Shown piece by piece: positions 45,141 through 53,284 of a stretch of 63,211 nucleotides of DNA. The notes beneath the pieces were generated by a model, which worked only from the letters and a program-made list of their open reading frames with translations, was not told the DNA's origin and made no database searches. The stretch spans positions 1 to 63,211 of the forward strand of contig JAQBYD010000017.1 of assembly GCA_027623315.1 (NCBI GenBank). The letters are read 5' to 3'. Made by a program: the position numbers and the translations under genes. The stretch is from Verrucomicrobiota bacterium (GTDB taxonomy: Bacteria > Verrucomicrobiota > Kiritimatiellia > CAJWTS01). Every line of letters starts with the position of its first letter. Within the stretch, counting starts at the first letter, position 1.

Positions 45141-45587
45141 TTACTCGGAGAGGATATCAACCACCTCGTCGGTCGTCTGCGCGCGTAACACTCGTTCGCG
45201 ACGACCTGCATCCCCCAACGCGCGACTCACCTCCGACAGGAACTGAATATGCGGGCCGGTCCGGTCCGGTCGAGAAAGCGTCATCACGAAGATCGAACAT
45301 GGTTTGCCATCCAGGGAGGCAAAGTCAATCGGATCCTTGCAAATACCAATCGCCGTCACGAGACCGTTTACGCGGCTGCATTTGCCGTGCGGAATTGCGA
45401 TCCCATCCTGCATTCCGGTGGACATCTTCCCCTCCCGCTCCATCACGGCCGCCAGCGCTGCGCTTCGATCGATAATCTTCCCGGCCGCATCAAGGAGATC
45501 GATCATCTCCTCGATGACGCCCGCTTTCGACTCCGCCTTCAGGTCCAGGCAGATACAATCAAGCTCTAGGATATCTTTAAGTTTCAC
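45141..45587 (-). CDS. PTS EIIA domain protein (fructose/Ntr type)
   Basis: 148 residues from GTG 45587 (MKLKDILELDCICLDLKAES). The phosphorylatable histidine is H67 in GIAIPHGKC, and FVMTLSRPDRTGPHIQFLSEV completes the EIIA(Fru/Ntr) fold. No EIIB/EIIC is nearby, so a regulatory EIIA-Ntr-like role is more likely than sugar transport. A longer frame from TTG 45641 adds 18 residues without family support. It may be co-transcribed with the BFN gene. Confidence 0.9.
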   Translation of the reverse strand: MKLKDILELDCICLDLKAESKAGVIEEMIDLLDAAGKIIDRSAALAAVMEREGKMSTGMQDGIAIPHGKCSRVNGLVTAIGICKDPIDFASLDGKPCSIFVMTLSRPDRTGPHIQFLSEVSRALGDAGRRERVLRAQTTDEVVDILSE

Positions 45588-45740
45588 GAGTGGGTGGATA
45601 CTCCTACCTGCACATATAGCGGGTGCTGAGCCCGGACTCAAGCTCGCGTTTTAAGTAGAAGTTTCACCGATGCCGCGGCCCGGGCTTGCACACGAGTCTA
45701 CTGAGGTGAAGCGGAGCCTTGCCGCACGTGGGGCAGGCGG

Positions 45741-45827
45741 GTCCACACGAATGCAGACAGCGATAGAACCGCTATATCCGCGGTCTCTATTCTCTTCATT
45801 CGTGTGAATTCGCGCGATTCGTGGACC
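45741..45827. repeat. CACGAAT-type dispersed palindrome, copy 2
   Basis: Starts GTCCACACGAATGCAGACAG, then CGATAGAACCGC; ends ATTCGTGTGAATTCGCGCGA, then TTCGTGGACC. The core CACGAATGCAGACAGNGATA recurs at 51821. It lies in the 262-bp gap between the PTS IIA and aldolase genes. Confidence 0.82.
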
Positions 45828-45849
45828 CGAAATATGGGGACGCTTCAGA

Positions 45850-47826
45850 CTAGATCACTCGCTCATTCCCGCCGTCGATCGGCACCTGCGCACCCGTCGT
45901 TGCACGAAAGACATCGCTCGCCATCGTCGACAGCAGCCTGCCGACATCTCGTGACGTGATCTCGGTCTTGAGTAGATTCCTGGTCTTGTACTCATCCACG
46001 GTAATACCGTACCGCCGGGCTGACTTCTCGAGCGCTTCATCCGTCCACAGTTCCGTGTCGAACACGGCGTCGGGGTGCACGACGTTGACGCGAATCCCGT
46101 CTCCGGCCAGTTCCATCGCCGCAACCCGCGCCAGCTGCGTGACGCCGGCCTTGGTCACTGAATAAGCTGACGCGCCGGGTCCGGGTGCGGCGAAGTTCCG
46201 TGAACCTACGACGAGGAGGGAGGGATCGACGCCGTGCTTGAGATACGGGATCGCGGCCGTCATGAAACGCTGCGTAGCCGTGAGGTTGATTCGCACATGT
46301 TGGTCCCACGTTTCGTCACTCATCTCCTCGATCGTCTCACCGGCCCCAAAGATGCCCGCGTTGCAAACGATGATGTCGATGCCGCCATACGCCAGTACGG
46401 ACTGTTCGATCGCTGCCTTGACCGCCGTGTCGTCAGTGAGGTCACACTGGATTCCAAGCAAGCCCGATGACGCCAGGCTCTCCGCCACATCGGGCTTGAG
46501 ATCAAGGCCCACCACCACAGCGCCATCTTCGGCGAGCGCATCGCACGTGGCGCGGCCAATCCCGCTACCCGCTCCGGTCACCACCGCCACCTTGCCCTGG
46601 TGCGGTTTTGGAAACCCGTTACCCTTGGTGAGCTTGGCTTGCTCGAGGCTCCAGTACTCGATATCGAATAGTTCTTTCTCAGGAAGTGCATGCCAACCAC
46701 CGAGCGACTCGCCCGTCTGCACCGCCCAGCGGGTGTGCCGGGCGATATCCGCCACCATCGCGCATTCCTTGACGTTACTTCCAAAAGCGATCGCGCCCGC
46801 CTTCCTCCAGATCGCCGCGCGCGGCGCGGGATCCAGCATCTGCAGACCCTCAGTGCTATTGCGCTCGTAATAGCGGCCGTAGTCGCCCACAAACGTTTGC
46901 ACCTCCGGCACGCCCATGGCAGGCTTCGTCTCGACCACGACGGGCACGCGCTTGGTCCGGATCACGTGGTCCGGCGTAATCGGTCCTCGCGTGGCAATGT
47001 CCGCCACGTCGCTCCGCCCCGCATACGCCTGCGCGTCGCCGGAGCGGTCCAGAACCGCCATCTGAGCCTGGCCTCGCGCAACAGAGACCGCCTTTCGAAT
47101 TCTCGCGAGGTCGAGCAGGTCCACATCGCCGAACACTTCTCCATGCTCAGTCGTGCCGTTCTCGTCAATGTAGGCTTCTGCCCGACTCACCAGCTCGATC
47201 ATATTTTCATAGGCTTCGCGCGCATCGTCGCTGTAGGTAAAGACACCGTGATGAAGCAGAATGATTCCCCTGGTCTCGCTGAGCTCAGCGTCCTTGATGG
47301 CATGGAAGACCTGTTTCGACAGGATGAACCCGGGCATGACGTAGGGCAGGACGACGCAATCCGGGAAGACGGAACGGATGATCCCTTCTCCGCTGGGATT
47401 ATTCGAGAGCGTGACAACGGCATCGGCATGCGTGTGGTCGACGAATTTCGCAGGCATGATGGCGTGCAGAATGGCCTCGACCGAAGGCGAAGGCGCCGAT
47501 GGATCCAGCAGAAAGGCACGCAGCTGCGCGGCCATATCCAGATCGCTCAGCGCCTCAAGATTCGCCAGCATGCGGGTCTCCTCAAGCCGCAAGGGCGAGA
47601 AACCGGGCTTTTCGATTGTCTTAAGATCCCAGCCGCTCCCCTTCACGAAGAGCGCATCCACCTCACGTCCGAAGAAATCCCGATAGGAACCTTTGACCGA
47701 CGTGTTGCCTCCCCCGTGCATCACCAGGTCTTCGTCCGCGCCCAGCAGACGCGATGTGTAGACGCGCACGGCGAGGTCGTCGCCTGCGAAGCGCTTCGCG
47801 TCCTGTTCGTCCCAGAGACTTTTCAT
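45850..47826 (-). CDS. Bifunctional class II aldolase / short-chain dehydrogenase
   Basis: 658 residues. The N-terminal class II (AraD/FucA-type) aldolase domain has HGGGNTSVK (37-45), zinc-type histidines in DHTHAD (H131, H133) and LLHHG (192-193). From about residue 410 an SDR domain begins with VTGAGSGIGRA (416-426), with CNAG and the YSVTK active site. This fusion is the RhaD-like rhamnulose-1-phosphate aldolase/lactaldehyde dehydrogenase layout, used for deoxysugar catabolism; the exact substrate is unproven. The start overlaps the upstream epimerase stop by ATGA, so the pair is co-translated. Confidence 0.92.
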   Translation of the reverse strand: MKSLWDEQDAKRFAGDDLAVRVYTSRLLGADEDLVMHGGGNTSVKGSYRDFFGREVDALFVKGSGWDLKTIEKPGFSPLRLEETRMLANLEALSDLDMAAQLRAFLLDPSAPSPSVEAILHAIMPAKFVDHTHADAVVTLSNNPSGEGIIRSVFPDCVVLPYVMPGFILSKQVFHAIKDAELSETRGIILLHHGVFTYSDDAREAYENMIELVSRAEAYIDENGTTEHGEVFGDVDLLDLARIRKAVSVARGQAQMAVLDRSGDAQAYAGRSDVADIATRGPITPDHVIRTKRVPVVVETKPAMGVPEVQTFVGDYGRYYERNSTEGLQMLDPAPRAAIWRKAGAIAFGSNVKECAMVADIARHTRWAVQTGESLGGWHALPEKELFDIEYWSLEQAKLTKGNGFPKPHQGKVAVVTGAGSGIGRATCDALAEDGAVVVGLDLKPDVAESLASSGLLGIQCDLTDDTAVKAAIEQSVLAYGGIDIIVCNAGIFGAGETIEEMSDETWDQHVRINLTATQRFMTAAIPYLKHGVDPSLLVVGSRNFAAPGPGASAYSVTKAGVTQLARVAAMELAGDGIRVNVVHPDAVFDTELWTDEALEKSARRYGITVDEYKTRNLLKTEITSRDVGRLLSTMASDVFRATTGAQVPIDGGNERVI

Positions 47827-48803
47827 GCGGAGACGTGCTGCTGTCGTTCTATGATCCGGTCCTCCCAGTCGAGGTCGTCAGAATTCGGCACGCGACCAGC
47901 GCGGTCCATCGCTTCGAGAACGCGTCGCATCCCCTCCTCCAGAGATACGCTCGGCTGAAATTCCGGCACATCGCGGAACAGCTTCTCAGCGCTGTAATAG
48001 AGGTGATAGCGAAAAATATAGCGGCACACGTCGAAGGCCGGCACCTCCAGGCGCTCGAGATCGGCATACGGTACCCCAATAACGTCGACCTCTTTTCCGA
48101 TGACCTGCATGGCGACGCGATGATACTCGGCCCATGTCCAGTATCGGCGTGGGACCATGTTGTAGGTCTGACCGATGCAGTGTTCCTTACCCAGGACTCC
48201 CGCGAAGGCGAGCGCGGCATCGTCCACGTGCAGAAATTGCATCAGGGCGTTGCCGTCGCCGCATACGATAATCGGTCTGCCCTTTCTGATGCGATCGATC
48301 CACGAGAACTCCCACGCCACCTGGCGCAGTAACCCCATTGAATCGCCATAGGTTGTGGACGGCTTGATAATCGTCACGGGGAACCCTTCCTCGTGATACG
48401 CCTCCAGAAACAGTTTGTCCGCCTCAACCTTATTGCTTCCGTAATCTGTGGTCGGGCGCAGCGGGTGATCCTCCGTCGTCGGAAACCAGTCGTACTGCAC
48501 GCCATAGGTGCAGACCGTGGAACACATCACAAACTGGTTCACACCGCGAAACGCGCGAAGGCTGCTCGCCGCCTGCTCCGCGTTGAAACAGATCATGTCA
48601 ATCGCAGCATCGAACTTCTCGCGCTGGATGGTTTCTTCAAAGGCGGACCGGTCCGCGCGATCGCCCGCAATCAGGCGAACGCCGTCTGGAACCGAGTCCG
48701 TTTGCCCACGGTTGAAGCAGACCACTTCATGCCCCTGCTCCACGAGGCGCCTCACAATGCTCGTGCTGATATTGCCGGTCCCGCCTACAATGCAAATTTT
48801 CAT
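47823..48803 (-). CDS. NAD-dependent epimerase/dehydratase family protein
   Basis: 326 residues from ATG 48803, with GAGGGAA seven bases upstream. Atypical/extended SDR: MKICIVGGTGNISTSIVRRL at the N-terminus, CFNRG, then CSTVCTYG and a Y-x3-K in DYGSNKVEAD. The GGTGNISTS loop resembles chloroplast-stem-loop-binding/NmrA-like members of the family. Co-transcribed with the aldolase/dehydrogenase, so probably acting in the same sugar pathway. Expression likely starts in the gap 48804-48884. Confidence 0.88.
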   Translation of the reverse strand: MKICIVGGTGNISTSIVRRLVEQGHEVVCFNRGQTDSVPDGVRLIAGDRADRSAFEETIQREKFDAAIDMICFNAEQAASSLRAFRGVNQFVMCSTVCTYGVQYDWFPTTEDHPLRPTTDYGSNKVEADKLFLEAYHEEGFPVTIIKPSTTYGDSMGLLRQVAWEFSWIDRIRKGRPIIVCGDGNALMQFLHVDDAALAFAGVLGKEHCIGQTYNMVPRRYWTWAEYHRVAMQVIGKEVDVIGVPYADLERLEVPAFDVCRYIFRYHLYYSAEKLFRDVPEFQPSVSLEEGMRRVLEAMDRAGRVPNSDDLDWEDRIIERQQHVSA

Positions 48804-48884
48804 AATTCCCTCGAACGGTTTATGTCTCCGAATTGGATCGTTTACAAGAACTGTACGACAATATTGTAAGAGCCGAAGCAAAAA

Positions 48885-49225
48885 TCAATCCTGGTAGTGA
48901 CGGAGCGGGCTGATCCCCGTTTTCTGCATGGCGTCGCGAGCTATGCCGCAGATGCGGAGTATTTCATGGACCTCGGATTCAAACAGTTCCTCTGCAATAG
49001 TACAGAAAGGGGTCAGTGTTGAATGCCACTAAGATAAGCATGGTTTAGGATGAAATCGCGCGCGAAGCGCTCTGGAGTGCGCTGACCTGGCAGCGCTCTC
49101 GATTCGGTGTGTTCACACGCTATCGGCAAACCCAGAGCGGCGTCAGGCCGCCGCACTCCAGAGCATGCCGGCGCATGCGGATGCCGTCTTATCTTAGCGG
49201 CATTCAACACTGACCCCTTTTCCAT
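48885..49225 (-). pseudogene. Small gene split by a MITE directly after its start
   Basis: On the minus strand, GGAGG and ATG (49223-49225) start a frame that meets the MITE after five bases. Frame-open sequence resumes at 49005 and ends at TGA 48885-48887. Deleting exactly 49006-49220 joins ATG-GA to C-TGT and gives an uninterrupted 41-codon frame beginning MDCTIAEELF and ending SPLRHYQD. 126 bases remain, divisible by three. The protein is acidic and helical at first (FESEVHEILRICGIARDA). I do not recognise it. The upstream neighbour is the remnant at 49240, whose stop is 14 bases before this ATG. Confidence 0.6.
49006..49220. mobile_element. 215-bp MITE with 33-bp terminal inverted repeats
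   Basis: Left end 49006-49038 starts AAAGGGGTCAGTGTTGAATG. The right end 49188-49220 is its reverse complement with one mismatch in 33. Inside, GCTCTGGAGTGCG (49069-49081) and CGCACTCCAGAGC (49152-49164) form a second perfect inverted repeat. No transposase is encoded, and no target duplication is visible, as for IS200/IS605-type or REP-type elements. It is probably mobilised in trans. Confidence 0.88.
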
Positions 49226-49239
49226 ATCATCCTCCGCTG

Positions 49240-49660
49240 CTACTTCAGGTTCTCTTCAGCGTGAAGGGAGAGCTCGACCATGCGCTCGAGTAGTTCGGAC
49301 GGCGATTCACCAGGGAAATTCTTCTGGACGAGTTCCTTGCAGAACAGGCGGCAGATGTAGCGGAGCTTCAGCGAGCGATTTCGTGATGCGTAGACGAAGT
49401 CGCGATGGCCGTTGTTGATCATGATCAAGTTCTGTTCTGTGTTGTATTGAGAACGCCACAGGTCCCCCGGTGCGCGCCGGAAGGTGTAGTTAGGCAAGCC
49501 GTCTGGGGTTGCGTTTTGTCCTTCAGCTTCGGCACGATCGAGTCGGAAACGGTAATCAGCGCCTCGGCTGAGCAGACGATATCGTCTTGCGATACCGTAA
49601 CACCGATACGAATAAGGCCCGGTTCGGAGGGTGCATGAAAGGAGGCGATCTCTTGATGCA
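49240..49660 (-). pseudogene. Truncated, frameshifted C-terminal remnant of a larger gene
   Basis: Two adjoining frames look like one protein's C-terminus. The first frame ends around 49500 and reads SEPGLIRIGVTVSQDD, then AEALITVSDS. The second, from about 49500 to the TAG at 49240, reads LPNYTFRRAPGDLWRSQYNT, INNGHRDFVYASRNRSL and ELLERMVELSLHAEENL. A single frameshift near 49500 separates them. The N-terminal part is missing; recQ begins right where the homology would continue. I suspect a large ATP-binding protein but cannot name the family. Confidence 0.5.
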
Positions 49661-49666
49661 GAGAGA

Positions 49667-51646
49667 TTAAGAGGAGAGATCGAGCACCGTGGCGAAGCGA
49701 TGGCGCGAGAGGAGACCGAAGCGGTTGTCTTTGGTGAGCCGCGCGCGGGAGGCCGCGGGGGATGGAAGGCCGCATAGAAAGCGGGCGAGTTGGCGCGGCG
49801 TGGCGAGGGGGGCGTGCTGTTCCCCCACTAAAGCGGCGACTGCCCGGCCTTGCTCCTCCGTGATCTCCGCTTCATGTAGCCGGGGCATGGGCAGGACCGG
49901 TTCGCCGAGGCATCGGTCGCAATGACCGCAGTCGGACTCCAGAGACTCTCCGAAGTAATTCAATACGGATCGTACCGTGCACGTCTGCATCGATGCCAGT
50001 TCGACGACCTGGCCAAGGCGTGCGATATCACGTGTTTCAGACTCCTGGAAGCGCGCGAAGATGGCCTGGGCCAGGTCCTCCGTCGAGTCGGGTCGCTTTA
50101 CGAATCGATAACCGTGACGCAAACCGGCGACCTTCAGCGTAAGGTCGCCCTTCTCCTCGAAGTAGTTCAACGCGGCGACGAGCCGTTCGCGCTTTTCACC
50201 GAGTTCGGAGGCGGTTGCCGCGATATCGATCGAGAACCAGGTTCGGCCCTTCTCGGCTTTCGAAAACATCGCGCGCAGGAATCGCGTTCGCGCCTCGTCG
50301 AAGCCCTGCAGCATCTCCGCGGACCCCGTGTTCGGCTGGAACTTGTACTCGTTGTACAACGGTCCCGTCGACGCGATGATTCCGCGCAGCTCGAGGTACG
50401 TCAGCAACGTCGATATCACGAGGTTGCGAATGTCATACTCGTGGGCGAGATCGTAGATCGACAGATCGAAGATGTCCGGCTGTTCGAGGAGATGTGCTAC
50501 CAATCCCTGCACGGCTTGAAGCGTGGGCGTATCGCCGTACGTGAAGTTCTCCAGCGTCGCGATATCATCCGGGCAGACCAGGAGGTCACAGCCTGACTCC
50601 ATACCGTCACGGCCCGCGCGGCCGGTCTCCTGCATATAGTTCTCAAGCGATTTAGGCATGTTGTAGTGATAGACGTAGCGGATGTCGGACTTATCGATCC
50701 CCATGCCGAAGGCAATCGTGGCAACCACCACGGCGTCGGGCGACGCCATAAACCAATCCTGCACCTCGTGCCGCAATTCCCCGTCCATTCCGGCGTGGTA
50801 CGCTCGGGCCGAGATCCCTCTATCGGCGAGAGCCCGGGCTACCTGCTCGGCCGTCTTCTGTAGAGTCACGTACACGATCGTCGCGCCACGTGGACGTTCA
50901 CGCAGGCGACTGAGCAAAAGGGCATCGCGTTCGCGCGAGCTGCAGGGGATCGCGCGCATGACGAGGTTTGGGCGATGGAACCCTGTATTGATGTAAGCCT
51001 CGGGTGCGATCGAGAAGTTGCGGCAGATATCCTCGGCAACGGAGGCGGTCGCCGTGGCCGTCAGGGTCAGCACGCGCTTGGCGTGGAGTTCGCGTGAGAG
51101 CTCGGCCAGCTTCAGGTAGTCCGGGCGGAAATTATGTCCCCATTCCGAAATACAGTGTGCTTCATCGACCACCATCAGGCTGATCGCGGAGCGGCGCAGG
51201 CGTTGCAGAAATCGCTCGCTCGCGAAGCGCTCGGGAGCCACGTAGAGCAGCTTGAGACGCTGATTCCACAGATCATCCCAGACGCCGCGCGTTTCCTCAG
51301 CCGACAAACTCGAGTCCAGCCGCGCCGCACGGACGCCTTTCCGCACCAGGAAGTCGATCTGATCCTTCATGAGCGCGATCAGAGGCGACACGACAAGGGT
51401 TAGCCCTTCGAACTTCAAGGCGGGAAGCTGGTAGCAGAGACTTTTCCCGCCGCCCGTGGGAAACACGGCCAGTGCGGATCGCCCCGCGAGCAGGTGCTCG
51501 ACCACGTCGCGCTGTCCGTCGCGAAAGGAGTCGAAGCCGAAGGTGTCCTTCAGGATCTGCTCGATTGGAGTGTCGGGGACTATCTCTGCAGCATCTAGCG
51601 GGGCCATTTGCTCGTCACGGTACATCAAGTCTTCTCTGGATTCCAT
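49667..51646 (-). CDS. recQ: ATP-dependent DNA helicase RecQ
   Basis: 659 residues from ATG 51646, with AAGGGAG upstream. SF2 helicase: Walker A TGGGKS (64-69) in FPTGGGKSLCYQLPA, DEAH box VVDEAHCISEWGHNFRPDY, TLTATAT, and motif VI QETGRAGRDG. The RecQ-C zinc site follows (cysteines in SDCGHCDRCLG and an upstream partner). The C-terminus lacks an obvious HRDC domain and ends with a short SRHRFATVLDLSS tail. It acts 3'-to-5' in recombination and fork repair. The downstream remnant begins within ten bases of its stop. Confidence 0.95.
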   Translation of the reverse strand: MESREDLMYRDEQMAPLDAAEIVPDTPIEQILKDTFGFDSFRDGQRDVVEHLLAGRSALAVFPTGGGKSLCYQLPALKFEGLTLVVSPLIALMKDQIDFLVRKGVRAARLDSSLSAEETRGVWDDLWNQRLKLLYVAPERFASERFLQRLRRSAISLMVVDEAHCISEWGHNFRPDYLKLAELSRELHAKRVLTLTATATASVAEDICRNFSIAPEAYINTGFHRPNLVMRAIPCSSRERDALLLSRLRERPRGATIVYVTLQKTAEQVARALADRGISARAYHAGMDGELRHEVQDWFMASPDAVVVATIAFGMGIDKSDIRYVYHYNMPKSLENYMQETGRAGRDGMESGCDLLVCPDDIATLENFTYGDTPTLQAVQGLVAHLLEQPDIFDLSIYDLAHEYDIRNLVISTLLTYLELRGIIASTGPLYNEYKFQPNTGSAEMLQGFDEARTRFLRAMFSKAEKGRTWFSIDIAATASELGEKRERLVAALNYFEEKGDLTLKVAGLRHGYRFVKRPDSTEDLAQAIFARFQESETRDIARLGQVVELASMQTCTVRSVLNYFGESLESDCGHCDRCLGEPVLPMPRLHEAEITEEQGRAVAALVGEQHAPLATPRQLARFLCGLPSPAASRARLTKDNRFGLLSRHRFATVLDLSS

Positions 51647-51820
51647 CGTCGGACTCCCTTCTGTTTTTCGCCGGCGGGGCCCGCACGGCACCTGCCTCTA
51701 CTTAAAGGGATAGATCAGCGGGGGCTGATTCCGGAAAAAAAACAAAAAAAGTCGCTTGCAGGTTGGCGCGGCCGGCGGTCCGCATGATTCGAGGGTGAAA
51801 CTGAAATCCAGGAGAGTAGA

Positions 51821-51908
51821 GCCCGCGAATCACGCGAATCCGCACGAATGCAGACAGAGATAGAACCGCGGTCTCTCCGTTCTGGAAATTCGAGTGATTC
51901 GTGGGCCC
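51821..51908. repeat. CACGAAT-type dispersed palindrome, copy 3
   Basis: Starts GCCCGCGAATCACGCGAATC, contains CACGAATGCAGACAGAGATA and GAACCGCGGTCTC, and ends TTCGAGTGATTCGTGGGCCC. Same plan as copy 2, between the recQ and dioxygenase genes. The 174 bp from 51647 to 51820 holds a run AAAAAAAACAAAAAAAG but no gene. Confidence 0.82.
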
Positions 51909-51928
51909 AAGAGCCGGGAAGTTTCAGG

Positions 51929-52798
51929 TTAGGACCGGGAGGAACTGGTCTTTTCCTGAAGATCGTAGAGAGAGCTGACCTTGCCCGCGTAGCGGGGAAT
52001 GAGGGGCGCGATGTTGCCCAGGCGGGCGCGGGTGGCGGGGATACCCCGGAGCTGGATGGCGAATTCTTCGTTGCGCGCCGACATCTCGCCGAGATAGATC
52101 GGAAAGGAATCCGCGGCGCGGTACTCGAAGATCATGGTGCGGCGGGCTTTGCCTGACTGGTTCGGGAGGCTGCTGTGAGGCGTCAGGCAGTGCATGAAGA
52201 TGACTGAGCCCGCAGGTGCTGGAAGTGCGATTTCGATTCCGTAGCGGCCATCCGACAGATCTTCGGTGATCATGCCAGCGAAGGCACCGTCATCGGTGGT
52301 GTGTTCGAGGAAGGCGGTGTGCTGACCGGGTAAGACTCGCAGGCAGCCGTTGGCCTCGGTGGCTTCGTCGAGGTAGACCAGCACGGCCACCAGGTCATCG
52401 TTGGTGTGGGGAAAGTAGGTTAAATCCTGGTGCCACTCGACCACCGAACCTACTTCGGCGGGTTTCATATTGAGCTTACTGTGCTGGAGATGGATATCGG
52501 GGCCTATCAACTGCTCTACTCTGTCGAGAATCCCGGGATCGCGAGCGAGGCGCTCGAATGATTCGTGTTGGACAAAGGGCTGGTAAATCCGGCGCACGGC
52601 CGGTTGATCGTCCGGGCTGCCGGGCTCGAGTTCGAGGACATCGGAGTAGTCGTCCTGCGAGAGCGCGCGAGTGGTCAGGTCCTGGATGGCGCGATCGATC
52701 CCGGCGAGGGTCTCGCGAGAGATCAGTTCAGGGACCACAATGTATCCACGCTCACGGTAGTCGCGGATTTCGGAGTCACTGAATTCAGGGTCGCTCAT
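51929..52798 (-). CDS. Phytanoyl-CoA dioxygenase (PhyH) family protein
   Basis: Fe(II)/2-oxoglutarate oxygenase, 289 residues from ATG 52798 (MSDPEFSDSE). The facial triad is visible: HXD in VEWHQDLTYFP and the distal His in CLTPHSSLPN, with a 2OG-binding Arg in KARRTMIFEY. YRERGYIVVPELI at the start is typical. Substrates in this family are diverse small molecules and cannot be predicted. The frame extends upstream to 52885 but lacks support. Such genes are abundant in PVC genomes. Monocistronic. Confidence 0.9.
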   Translation of the reverse strand: MSDPEFSDSEIRDYRERGYIVVPELISRETLAGIDRAIQDLTTRALSQDDYSDVLELEPGSPDDQPAVRRIYQPFVQHESFERLARDPGILDRVEQLIGPDIHLQHSKLNMKPAEVGSVVEWHQDLTYFPHTNDDLVAVLVYLDEATEANGCLRVLPGQHTAFLEHTTDDGAFAGMITEDLSDGRYGIEIALPAPAGSVIFMHCLTPHSSLPNQSGKARRTMIFEYRAADSFPIYLGEMSARNEEFAIQLRGIPATRARLGNIAPLIPRYAGKVSSLYDLQEKTSSSRS

Positions 52799-53119
52799 GG
52801 TCAGGCCGAGATAATGATAACGATTGTTCCAAGCCGATCGAGACTTTTCTTCTGTCGGCTTCCCTGGCATTCCAGGTATACGCATGAGCGAGTGGATTGA
52901 TCGCGGGCGCGGTCTTTAGAAATATGTACCTGGCGCTCGAAGGAGATATGGACCAGGTCCGGCATATGCTACAAAGGATGGAGAGCGAGGTGATGTCGAC
53001 GTCGCGATGCCAGGTGAAGCGATTGCGGTTGATCACCAAGGGCGACGCTTTTCTGAATGCATTTATGAGGCGTCGGATTCGAGTAGTGGGGCCGCCGAGT
53101 TGAAGGTTCCCATATTCTG

Positions 53120-53158
53120 GGCCCACGAATCACGCGAATCTACACGAATGCACAACTG
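53120..53158. repeat. CACGAAT-type dispersed repeat, half copy 4
   Basis: GGCCCACGAATCACGCGAAT, then CTACACGAATGCAC: one arm of the element seen at 33961, 45741 and 51821. The second arm is missing. The flanking gap 52799-53284 has no convincing gene. Confidence 0.75.
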
Positions 53159-53284
53159 TAGATCGCAACAGTGGTGATCGATCTTGGTTGCGGGTACTTC
53201 ACGAATGATCCGGGCGAGCTTGCGATGCGGCGTGGGTGGGGACGACGCCGGTCGCGGCCCGCGAAGCTTCTGAGCGGGGGGCGG

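Noticed and set aside
46690-47958. 422-codon plus-strand frame opposite the aldolase/dehydrogenase gene
   Set aside because: Shadow of a well-supported gene; composition is Arg/His-rich without motifs.
52948-53103. 51-codon basic frame with GGAG upstream (MDQVRHMLQR...)
   Set aside because: Good ribosome spacing but no recognisable family, and composition like surrounding non-coding DNA.
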